A stretch of 6,390 nt of DNA from Stenotrophomonas maltophilia (GTDB lineage Bacteria > Pseudomonadota > Gammaproteobacteria > Xanthomonadales > Xanthomonadaceae): contig DGIP01000236.1 in assembly GCA_002386405.1 (NCBI GenBank), positions 1 to 6,390 on the forward strand. The letters are read 5' to 3'. The first letter of the stretch is position 1, and every line of letters begins with the position of its first letter. A program made the translations under genes and the position numbers. The notes beneath the pieces were generated by a model that saw only the letters and a program-made list of their open reading frames with translations, had not been told where the DNA came from and searched no databases. Below are positions 1 through 6,390 of this stretch, piece after piece.

Positions 1-168
1 AAAGGCCGCTTCGGCCGGGCCATGCATCTTGGGCTTGACGATGTAGACACTGCCGGTGCGGCTGTTGCGGATGCCCTGGGCGCCCTTGCCCTGCAGGTCG
101 TGCATGGCAATCGCGGTGGTCACCACCGCGTCCAGAATGCCTTCGGGGATTTCCTTGCCTTCGGCGCC
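1..168 (-). pseudogene. glcB: Malate synthase G, internal fragment cut at its 5' side
   Basis: Read on the minus strand, these 56 codons are open and encode a segment with the landmarks [37 protein letters not shown] and a final AAF. This matches the central part of malate synthase G, which condenses glyoxylate with acetyl-CoA to malate in the cytoplasm (glyoxylate pathway). From remembered E. coli GlcB it corresponds to about residues 352-401 of roughly 720, lying between the active-site Arg338 and the Mg ligand Glu427, so no catalytic residue falls inside. The C-terminal half would continue leftwards out of the window. The N-terminal half should continue rightwards but does not: the same frame reads Gly and then TAG at 171-169, and beyond that the DNA encodes a different protein on the other strand. 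The family identification is firm. Whether the break is biological or an assembly artefact cannot be told from the sequence. Confidence 0.87.
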
Positions 169-1824
169 CTAGTGTCGCTGCTGCCACTGGCCGTCGGCCT
201 GTGGCCACGCTCGCCGCGTCCGCTGGTGGTCAGCGCCGTACTGCTGCAGGGCCTGTGGCTGTGCCTGCTGCTGGTGGATGCCAAGGTCTTCGCCCTGTAC
301 CGTTTCCACCTCAATGCCATGGTGATGAACATGGTGTTCGGGGGCGCGCTGCAGGACCAGGTGGCCCTGTCCTGGCAGAGCTGGCTGCAGTCGCTGGGCG
401 TGCTGGCGGCGGTGGCCGCGGCCGAAGTGCTGCTGGCCTGGGCCTGCTGGAAACTGGTGCCCGACCGCGCCCGGCGTCGCCCGGTGCTGTTGGCCTGGGC
501 CGCCGGCCTGGCGCTGATGGCCACCGGCCAGATCGCCACCGCCTATTACGATGCCCTGGGCGAGCGCGCCGTGACCGGCCAGTGGGCCTACCTGCCGTGG
601 GCACAGCCGATCACCGCCAAGCGCCAGATGCACCGGCTGGGCGTGCGCAGCCTGCCCCAGGCCAACCTGCCCGATCCGCGCCACAGCCAGCTGCAGTACC
701 CGCTGCACCCGCTGCGCTGCCAGAGCCACACTCAACCCAACGTGCTGGTGGTGGTACTGGAATCGCTGCGGCACGACGCGCTGGATGCCGCCACCATGCC
801 CAACACCTGGGCGCTGGCGCAGCAGTCGGAGGTGTATGACCGGCATTACAGCAGCGGCAATGCCACCCGGTATGGCCTGTTCGGCCTGCTCTACGGCCTG
901 CCCGGCGGCTACTGGTCCAGCATGCTCAGCGAACAGCGCGGCTCGATCCTGTTCGATGTGCTGCAGCAGCAGGGCTACGACCTGCACCTGTACGGCAGCG
1001 CGCCGCTGTACAGCCCCGAATTCGACCGCACCGTGTTCGCCCAGGTACGCAACCAGCTGCATACCGCGCCGTCGTCGCTGCCGGTCGCCGCGCGTGACCG
1101 GCACATCGTCGATGCGCTCGATGCGGACATCCGCCAGCCAGGCGGCCACTGGTTCGGGATGGTGTTCCTGGACAGCACGCATGCGCCGTACCACCTGCCC
1201 GAGGGCTATCCCGCACTGGCCACGCCGATGGCCACGGACGTGAACTTCCTTGCCTTCGACGAGGAGCACGACGCCACCCCCGAACGCAACCGCTATCGCA
1301 CCGCCGTGCATTACACCGATGCGTTGATCGGCCAGTTGTTGGCGACCCTGCACGAGAGCGGCCAGGCCGACAACACCATCGTGCTGGTCACCGGCGACCA
1401 TGCCGAAGAATTCAACGACCTGGGCCTGAATTACTGGGGCCACAACGGCAACTTCTCCGACTACCAGATGCGGGTGCCGTTCGTGCTGCACTGGCCCGGG
1501 CGCGACCCGGCACGGCATGACGCGGCCAGCAGCCACGAAGACTGGGTGCCCACCCTGATGCGCCACGGGCTGGGCTGCGAAAACGCACTGGCCGATTTCA
1601 GCACCGGCCAGGACCTGTTCGATGCCTCGCGCCCGGCGCGCCCCCTGCTGGTCGAAAGCTGGTCGCAGCGCGGCATCCGCGAAGGCGACCGCACCTATGT
1701 GTTCGACAAGTTCGGCAACGCCACCACCCTGGATGCCCGCTACCTGCCGGTACCCGACCAGTCGCCGGACCCGGCCGCAGTACGCACGGCCTGGAACGCG
1801 TTGACCCACTTCCGCAAGCAATGA
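22..1824 (+). CDS. YejM/PbgA-like inner-membrane sulfatase-family protein, 5'-truncated and fused to antisense glcB
   Basis: This 600-codon open frame resembles the alkaline-phosphatase-superfamily membrane proteins typified by E. coli YejM (PbgA) and lipoteichoic acid synthase: an N-terminal helical membrane domain and a periplasmic sulfatase fold. Residues 1 to about 48 are antisense glcB and not part of the family. Membrane segments are seen at about 50-62 (incomplete), 68-86, 118-143 and 154-175. [10 protein letters not shown] (89-98) matches YejM VFTRFHLHLN. The soluble domain has [10 protein letters not shown] (241-250, metal ligand Glu247), SSGNATRYG (277-285, candidate nucleophile Thr282), STHAPYH (385-391), VTGDHAEEF (456-464, Asp459 and His460) and GHNGNF (473-478, His474). 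Intact relatives begin about 65-70 residues upstream of residue 50, so one or two transmembrane helices and the native promoter are missing. The ATG at 22 has no Shine-Dalgarno sequence. The role is inferred to be envelope lipid or LPS modification or regulation; the substrate is unknown. The glycosyltransferase follows after 29 bases. Confidence 0.75.
   Translation: MHLGLDDVDTAGAAVADALGALALQVVHGNRGGHHRVQNAFGDFLAFGALVSLLPLAVGLWPRSPRPLVVSAVLLQGLWLCLLLVDAKVFALYRFHLNAMVMNMVFGGALQDQVALSWQSWLQSLGVLAAVAAAEVLLAWACWKLVPDRARRRPVLLAWAAGLALMATGQIATAYYDALGERAVTGQWAYLPWAQPITAKRQMHRLGVRSLPQANLPDPRHSQLQYPLHPLRCQSHTQPNVLVVVLESLRHDALDAATMPNTWALAQQSEVYDRHYSSGNATRYGLFGLLYGLPGGYWSSMLSEQRGSILFDVLQQQGYDLHLYGSAPLYSPEFDRTVFAQVRNQLHTAPSSLPVAARDRHIVDALDADIRQPGGHWFGMVFLDSTHAPYHLPEGYPALATPMATDVNFLAFDEEHDATPERNRYRTAVHYTDALIGQLLATLHESGQADNTIVLVTGDHAEEFNDLGLNYWGHNGNFSDYQMRVPFVLHWPGRDPARHDAASSHEDWVPTLMRHGLGCENALADFSTGQDLFDASRPARPLLVESWSQRGIREGDRTYVFDKFGNATTLDARYLPVPDQSPDPAAVRTAWNALTHFRKQ
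163..172. other. Chimeric junction between glcB and the sulfatase gene
   Basis: To the left, the minus strand still matches malate synthase G up to the AEGKEIPEG segment (bases up to about 165). To the right, the plus strand matches a membrane sulfatase from about L50 or V51 of the open frame. The tetranucleotide CTAG, uncommon in this window, lies exactly here (169-172). No inverted repeat, insertion-sequence end, target duplication or SMAG palindrome is present at the join. The join could be a deletion or inversion between two divergent genes, a misassembly, or a ligation chimera. Confidence 0.75.
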
Positions 1825-1853
1825 CGTTGATTGTCTAGACCCCTGGAACGTTC

Positions 1854-3008
1854 ATGATGAACAAGCCCCTCAAAATCCTGCATACGGAAGCCGCCAAGGG
1901 ATTCGGCGGCCAGGAGATCTACATCTACCGGCACATGCTGGCCATGCGCGAGCGCGGCCACGACGTATCGCTGCTGTGCCAGCCCGGCGCCCGCCTGGGC
2001 GAGGTGGCGCGCGAAGCGGGCTTCACCGTGCATGCCCTGAAGATGGGCGGGCTGCTGCGCCTGCTGCGCGGCATCTGGTCGGTGAAACGACTGGTGCGCC
2101 GGCACACCTATGACGTGGTCAACACCACCAGCCGCCGCGATGCGCTGATTGCCGCCGCCGGCGCACGCCTGGCCGGCGCGCCGCTGGTGGTGCGCTCTCG
2201 CCACCTGATGAGCCCGGTCAACTCCCTGCTCACCTACACCGGCCTGCCGCACCGGGTGCTGACCGTGAGCAGCTTCGTCAAGCAGCTGCTGGTCCATCGC
2301 GGCGTGGCCGACGGCCACATTGGCATCGTGCCACCCATCGCCGTGCCACCGCAGTGGTCGCAGGTGCAGAGCGATGATGCCTGGCAGTGCCTGCAGGAGA
2401 CCCGCGCCGAGGTCCGCCGCGAACTCGGCTTCACAGACGACCAGGTCGTGGTCGGCTGCGTCGCGGTACTGCGCGAAGCCAAGGGCCACGCCGATCTGCT
2501 GCGCGCCATGGCCCCGCTGTGCCGCCAGCAGCCGAACCTGCAGCTGGTGATCGTCGGCGACGGCCAGCCCGTGCTGGATCAGTTGAAGGCGCTGCGCGCC
2601 GAACTCGGCATTACTGCCCAGGTCCACCTGCTCGGCTACCGGCACGGCGCGTGCCGGTTGATGACCGGCTTCGACATCTTTGCGTTGGCCACCCACAAGG
2701 AGGCCGCCGGTACGGTATTCCTCGAGGCCGCCTACGTCGGCGTGCCGATCGTGGCCACCCGGGTCGGCGGCGTGCCGGAGATGCTGGTGGAAGGCAGCAA
2801 TGCCCTGCTCGCCCCGCTCGGCGACCAGGCCGCGCTCACCCGTGCGCTGCAGGTCCTGGTGGAGCAGCCCGAACGCCGCCGGCAGATGGGCCAGGCCGGG
2901 TGGGACTGGATGCGCAGCGCGCACCGCTTCACCCCGACCGGGCACACTGAAGCCACCGAACACTATTACCACCAGTGGTTGAAGGAACTGGGCCATGGCC
3001 AACGCTAG
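1854..3008 (+). CDS. Glycosyltransferase, GT-B fold (GT4/GT1-like)
   Basis: This 384-residue protein has the two-Rossmann layout of retaining GT-B glycosyltransferases, which transfer a sugar from a nucleotide-sugar donor to a lipid or glycan acceptor at the cytoplasmic membrane face. The N-terminal domain carries the glycine-rich KGFGGQEIYIYRH segment (15-27). The C-terminal donor domain begins near GCVAVLREAKGHADLLRA (201-218), followed by LVIVGDG (231-237) and the EX7E signature in KEAAGTVFLEA (Glu283 and Glu291), then GVPIVATRVGGVPEML (296-311). No signal peptide or membrane helix is seen. Two ATGs stand in tandem; GGAA at 1845-1848 is 5 bases before the first and 8 before the second (1857), so either may be used. 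It lies 29 bases after the sulfatase-like gene and overlaps the deacetylase by 14 bases, suggesting one transcript. The donor sugar and acceptor cannot be read from sequence; LPS core or another surface glycan is the likely target. Confidence 0.88.
   Translation: MMNKPLKILHTEAAKGFGGQEIYIYRHMLAMRERGHDVSLLCQPGARLGEVAREAGFTVHALKMGGLLRLLRGIWSVKRLVRRHTYDVVNTTSRRDALIAAAGARLAGAPLVVRSRHLMSPVNSLLTYTGLPHRVLTVSSFVKQLLVHRGVADGHIGIVPPIAVPPQWSQVQSDDAWQCLQETRAEVRRELGFTDDQVVVGCVAVLREAKGHADLLRAMAPLCRQQPNLQLVIVGDGQPVLDQLKALRAELGITAQVHLLGYRHGACRLMTGFDIFALATHKEAAGTVFLEAAYVGVPIVATRVGGVPEMLVEGSNALLAPLGDQAALTRALQVLVEQPERRRQMGQAGWDWMRSAHRFTPTGHTEATEHYYHQWLKELGHGQR
2982..2986 (+). promoter_or_regulatory. Shine-Dalgarno sequence of the deacetylase inside the glycosyltransferase gene
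   Basis: AAGGA lies 8 bases before the ATG at 2995, within the last codons of the glycosyltransferase. It supports this start and re-initiation by ribosomes finishing the upstream gene, whose stop is 14 bases inside the deacetylase. Confidence 0.6.
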
Positions 3009-3849
3009 AACCGTGCCGGTGCTGATGCACCACCACGTGTCGCCCTCACCGGGCATGATCACGGTGTCGCCGGAAAATTTCGAAAGCCAGATCGCCTGGC
3101 TCGCCCGCAACGGCTGGACCTCGCTCACGCTCGATCAGTACGCCGGCTTCCTGGCCGGCAAACCAGTGCCGCGCAAGTCGATCGTGATCACCTTCGACGA
3201 CGGCTACCTGGACAACTGGGTGTACGCCCACCCCATCCTGCAGAAGTACGGCATGCATGCCGTCGTGTTCGTGGTCACCGGCTGGATGGGCGAAGGCCCG
3301 CTGCGCCCGCATGCCGGCCAGCCAGATGCCGTGCTCCCGGCCACGCCGGACCACCGTGCCTGCGAGGCCGCGATCCTGCGCGAGAACCGCCACGACGACG
3401 TGATGATGCGCTGGAGCGAAGCCCGCGCGATGATCGACGCCGGCACCTTCGAAGTGCACTGCCACACCCACACCCACACGCGCTGGATGAAGCAGGACAT
3501 CAGCCGCGAACAGAAGCGCAACGGCATCACCCGTGACCTGGAAATGGCGCGCAGCGTACTGCAGGAACAGCTGGGCGAAGCGTCCGACACCCTGTGCTGG
3601 CCCTACGGCGATTTCGACGAGGACTACCTGCCCATCGCACGCGCGCAGGGGTTCCGTTACCTGCACACCACCCACCCGTTCGGCCGCAACGTGGTCGGCG
3701 GCGATCCGGAACACATCTACCGCTTCGCCATCCGCAACCGCCCGGCCAGCTGGCTTCGCAAGCGCATCGCGTGGAGTTACCACCCGTTGATCGCACCGGT
3801 GTTCAACCGGTTCAAGGCCAGGCAGAAGAAGATGGTGCCAGGGCCGTAG
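2995..3849 (+). CDS. Polysaccharide deacetylase (NodB homology, carbohydrate esterase 4 type)
   Basis: This 284-residue protein has the three main motifs of the polysaccharide deacetylase family, metal-dependent hydrolases that remove N-acetyl, O-acetyl or formyl groups from glycans. TFDDGY (66-71) supplies the catalytic base Asp68 and metal ligand Asp69. VHCHTHTH (154-161) contains the H-[ST]-x-x-H pattern with His157 and His161 as metal ligands. CWPYG (201-205) matches motif 3. The opening VPVLMHHHVSP (7-17) is typical of the short soluble subgroup. No signal peptide or membrane helix is visible, so the protein is probably cytoplasmic and would act on a lipid-linked or nucleotide-linked sugar precursor, or be membrane-associated through the basic C-terminus (about 253-279). 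Linkage to a glycosyltransferase parallels ArnD- or NaxD-like deacetylases that trim an undecaprenyl-linked sugar after transfer; this is an analogy only. The TAG stop lies within the GTAG head of a SMAG repeat. Confidence 0.88.
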   Translation: MANARTVPVLMHHHVSPSPGMITVSPENFESQIAWLARNGWTSLTLDQYAGFLAGKPVPRKSIVITFDDGYLDNWVYAHPILQKYGMHAVVFVVTGWMGEGPLRPHAGQPDAVLPATPDHRACEAAILRENRHDDVMMRWSEARAMIDAGTFEVHCHTHTHTRWMKQDISREQKRNGITRDLEMARSVLQEQLGEASDTLCWPYGDFDEDYLPIARAQGFRYLHTTHPFGRNVVGGDPEHIYRFAIRNRPASWLRKRIAWSYHPLIAPVFNRFKARQKKMVPGP

Positions 3850-3868
3850 AGCCACGCCCTGCGTGGCT
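3846..3868 (+). repeat. SMAG (GTAG-type REP) palindrome
   Basis: GTAG (3846-3849) is followed directly by an 8-bp perfect stem, AGCCACGC (3850-3857) with GCGTGGCT (3861-3868), around the loop CCT. A GTAG head plus a short G+C-rich hairpin is the defining form of SMAG elements, the dispersed REP-like repeats of Stenotrophomonas that are mobilised by a RAYT-type transposase. The TAG of the head is the in-frame stop codon of the deacetylase. The hairpin lies 15 bases before the terminator and may also protect the 3' end of the mRNA. Confidence 0.8.
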
Positions 3869-3883
3869 GGCTTCCTGCACAAA

Positions 3884-3909
3884 AAAAACCCGGCCGAAGC
3901 CGGGTTTTT
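3884..3909. terminator. Bidirectional intrinsic terminator between convergent operons
   Basis: An 11-bp perfect stem (five A-T pairs closing a CCCGGC/GCCGGG core) surrounds a 4-base loop. On the minus strand the hairpin reads CCCGGC-TTCG-GCCGGG followed by eight T residues, i.e. the very stable C(UUCG)G tetraloop with a strong U tract, so it is best suited to ending glmM transcription. On the plus strand the loop is CGAA and the tail is five T, enough to end the deacetylase transcript. Only two bases separate it from the glmM stop codon. Confidence 0.92.
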
Positions 3910-3911
3910 CA

Positions 3912-5278
3912 TTACGCTGCGGCGGCGGCCTTGACCGCGCCGGACAGGCTGTCCAGCGTGGCCTGCATCAGCTCGGCCGTGTCGGCCTCGACCGTGACGC
4001 GCACCACCGGCTCGGTGCCGGAGGGGCGCAGGAACGCACGGCCCCGCCCCTTGACTGCCTGCTGCGCAGCGGCCAGCGCCGCCTGCACGCCTTCGGACTG
4101 CACGATCGCCTTGGCCGAAACATCCCCCAGGCGCACGTTGACCGTCTTCTGCGGCACCCGGGTCAGCCCGACCAGCGACTCGCGCAGGCTCTTGCCTTCC
4201 CGACGCAACACTTCCAACACCTGCAGCGCACTGATGATCGCATCGCCCGTGGTCGCACGATCCAGGCACAGCAGGTGACCCGATGCCTCACCGCCGAGCA
4301 CCCCGCCACCTTCCACCAGCGCCTGGTGTACGTAGCGGTCGCCCACGTTGCTGCGCAAGAACGGCAGGCCCAGGCGCTCCAGCGCCTGCTCCAGGCCGAA
4401 GTTGGTCATCAGCGTGCCCACCACCGGACCGCGCAGGCGGCCGTTGCGCTGCCACGACGGCGCCAGCACATACAGCAGGTCATCGCCGTCGACCGGGTTG
4501 CCCAGGTCATCGGCCATCAACACGCGGTCACCATCGCCATCGAACGCGATGCCGAGGTCCGCACCGGTTTCACGCACCTTGGCGGCCAGGTTGTCGATGT
4601 GCATCGAACCGACGCCATCGTTGATGTTGACCCCGTTCGGCTCGGCACCGATTGCCACCACGTCCGCACCCAGCTCGCGGAACAGCATCGGCGCGATGTG
4701 GTACGTGGCGCCGTGCGCGCAATCCAGCACGATCTTCAACCCACGGAGGTCGAACCCGCGCGGCACGCTGGCCTTGCAGAACTCGATGTAGCGGCCGACC
4801 GCATCGCGGCCACGCGCCGCCTTGCCCAACCGGTCCGAATCGGCCGTGGTGAAATCGGTATCCAGCGCCGCTTCCAGCGCCAGCTCCGTCGCATCGTCGA
4901 GCTTCTCGCCATCGGCGGAGAAGAACTTGATGCCGTTGTCGTAATGCGGGTTGTGCGACGCACTGATCACGATGCCGGCGTCGGCGCCCAGCGTGCGCGT
5001 CAGGAACGCGACCGCCGGGGTCGGCATCGGCCCGAGCAGCTGCACGTCAGCGCCGGCGGCCACCAGCCCGGCTTCCAGCGCCGCTTCGAACATGTAGCCG
5101 GAAATACGCGTGTCCTTGCCGATCACCACCACCGGCCGGTGACCCGGGCGGTGGCCGTTGCGTTCGGTCAGCACCCGGCCCAGCGCATTGCCCAGGCGCA
5201 GCACGAAGTCCGCGGAGATCACCCCCTGCCCGACCCGACCGCGGATGCCGTCGGTGCCGAAGTACCTGCGCGCCGCCA

Positions 5279-5279
<1 letters not shown>
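3912..5279 (-). CDS. glmM: Phosphoglucosamine mutase
   Basis: GlmM interconverts glucosamine-6-phosphate and glucosamine-1-phosphate in the cytoplasm, the second step toward UDP-GlcNAc for peptidoglycan and lipid A. The 455-residue product shows all four phosphohexomutase landmarks: [11 protein letters not shown] at the N-terminus; ISASHNP (105-111) with the phosphorylated Ser108; the Mg loop DGDGDR (247-252); the sugar-specificity loop GEASGH (330-335); and the phosphate-binding loop RPSGTEP (418-424). Length is close to the usual 445, the excess lying partly in a GHRPGHRP insertion at 42-49. The ATG at 5279 is chosen because it gives the conserved N-terminus; the frame stays open upstream only as a shadow of accD. 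That ATG overlaps the accD TGA by one base (TGATG), and the only upstream purine-rich patch is a weak GGACG, so translation is probably coupled to accD. The gene ends with tandem in-frame stops, TAA then TGA, directly before the terminator. Confidence 0.96.
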
Positions 5280-6157
<878 letters not shown>

Positions 6158-6317
6158 GCGGGATGACACTTCCGTTCAGGGCGGCCCGGGGGCCGCAAAG
6201 GCGGACAGTCTAGCTCACCCGTTCCACGGCCGGGACCCCCTGCCCGCCGGGTAAAGCCGGCGTGAAAACCATGCTGAGCCGTACGTTCTGGGTGACGGCA
6301 GGGGCGGCCGGCGGCCA

Positions 6318-6342
6318 GGCACGACCAACGGTCGTGCCCTAC
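6318..6342 (-). repeat. SMAG (GTAG-type REP) palindrome, left member of a head-to-head pair
   Basis: On the minus strand GTAG (6342-6339) leads into a perfect 9-bp stem, GGCACGACC with GGTCGTGCC, around a 3-base GTT loop. Structure and head match the element after the deacetylase, and the stem-loop shares the ACGAC-GTTGGTCGT core with its right-hand neighbour. Confidence 0.82.
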
Positions 6343-6346
6343 AGCG

Positions 6347-6371
6347 GTAGGTAACGACAGTTGGTCGTTAC
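6347..6371 (+). repeat. SMAG (GTAG-type REP) palindrome, right member of a head-to-head pair
   Basis: GTAG (6347-6350) is followed by an 8-bp perfect stem, GTAACGAC with GTCGTTAC, around a 5-base AGTTG loop. Only four bases (AGCG) separate its GTAG from that of the oppositely oriented copy, so the two form an inverted REP doublet upstream of accD. Confidence 0.78.
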
Positions 6372-6390
6372 GCATTTACATCGGGGTAAA

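Larger units (their letters stand above)
6158..6390 (-). other. Gene-free leader and upstream region of accD
   Basis: No credible coding region is seen on either strand. Nearest accD is the Shine-Dalgarno GGAAG (6173-6169), preceded by a small hairpin (6181-6196, GCGGCC/GGCCGC with a 4-base loop). A possible -10 box, TAGACT (6212-6207, minus strand), has no recognisable TTGACA-like -35 at 17 bases upstream, so promoter assignment is weak. A second 6-bp hairpin (6245-6262) has no T run. The distal part holds the two SMAG palindromes. The accD-glmM promoter is presumably in this region or further upstream. Confidence 0.5.

Noticed and set aside
169..1821. A 550-codon minus-strand open frame opposite the sulfatase gene
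   Set aside because: It is an antisense shadow of a gene with clear motifs; its composition (Gln, His, Val, Gly) fits the complement of sulfatase codons, and no domain or ribosome binding site was seen.
1834..1839. TCTAGA palindrome between the sulfatase and glycosyltransferase genes as a possible join or regulatory site
   Set aside because: Both flanking genes are complete on this side and normally spaced. The site alone gives no sign of a junction or operator.
1740..3128. A 462-codon minus-strand open frame spanning the sulfatase end, the glycosyltransferase and the deacetylase start
   Set aside because: It crosses three real genes on the opposite strand, has no family motif, and shows antisense composition.
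3454..3480. His-Thr repeats in the deacetylase (HCHTHTHTR) as a separate metal-binding insertion or simple-sequence expansion
   Set aside because: This is the normal motif 2 of the polysaccharide deacetylase family (H-[ST]-x-x-H) and needs no extra explanation.
6158..6169. Four-residue N-terminal extension of AccD from a GTG at 6169
   Set aside because: The family begins at MSW, and the GGAAG would abut the GTG, whereas it is at a usable though long distance from the ATG at 6157.
6245..6262. Hairpin CGCCGG/CCGGCG as a terminator of an upstream gene or an attenuator of accD
   Set aside because: The stem is only 6 bp, there is no T run on either strand, and short G+C-rich inverted repeats are expected by chance in this base composition.

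Overview
The window is a G+C-rich stretch (roughly two thirds G+C by eye) from a gammaproteobacterium of the Xanthomonadaceae, most likely Stenotrophomonas. AccD opens with [13 protein letters not shown], as I recall it does in Xanthomonas and Stenotrophomonas. The intergenic gaps carry short palindromes headed by GTAG, the hallmark of the SMAG (Stenotrophomonas maltophilia GTAG) family of REP-like elements. No plasmid, phage, insertion-sequence, CRISPR or tRNA/rRNA signal is visible.

Layout. Bases 1-168 are an in-frame internal fragment of malate synthase G (glcB) on the minus strand. It is cut at about base 165-170 and joined directly to the middle of a plus-strand membrane sulfatase gene. 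The open frame starting at base 22 is therefore a chimera: its first 45-49 residues are antisense glcB, and the rest is a YejM/PbgA-like inner-membrane protein that has lost about 65-70 N-terminal residues. The join is either a real rearrangement or an assembly or cloning chimera. It is the most important point in the window for anyone using this sequence. Next come a GT-B glycosyltransferase (29 bases after the sulfatase stop) and a NodB-type polysaccharide deacetylase (14-base overlap). The three plus-strand genes look like one operon for lipopolysaccharide or another envelope glycan.

The deacetylase stop codon lies within the GTAG head of a SMAG palindrome. A bidirectional terminator follows and separates this operon from a convergent minus-strand pair, accD-glmM. 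Those two genes overlap by one base (TGATG), so the carboxyltransferase beta subunit of acetyl-CoA carboxylase (fatty-acid precursor supply) appears translationally coupled to phosphoglucosamine mutase (UDP-GlcNAc supply for peptidoglycan and lipid A). Upstream of accD lies a gene-free region ending in two SMAG palindromes placed head to head.

The genes share an envelope theme: precursors of lipid and amino sugar on one strand, glycan modification on the other. I see no clear evidence for a wholly new system. The points worth checking are the glcB/sulfatase junction, the complete catalytic residue set of the sulfatase-like protein, the uncharacterised three-gene envelope module, and the way SMAG elements are built into gene ends and leaders.
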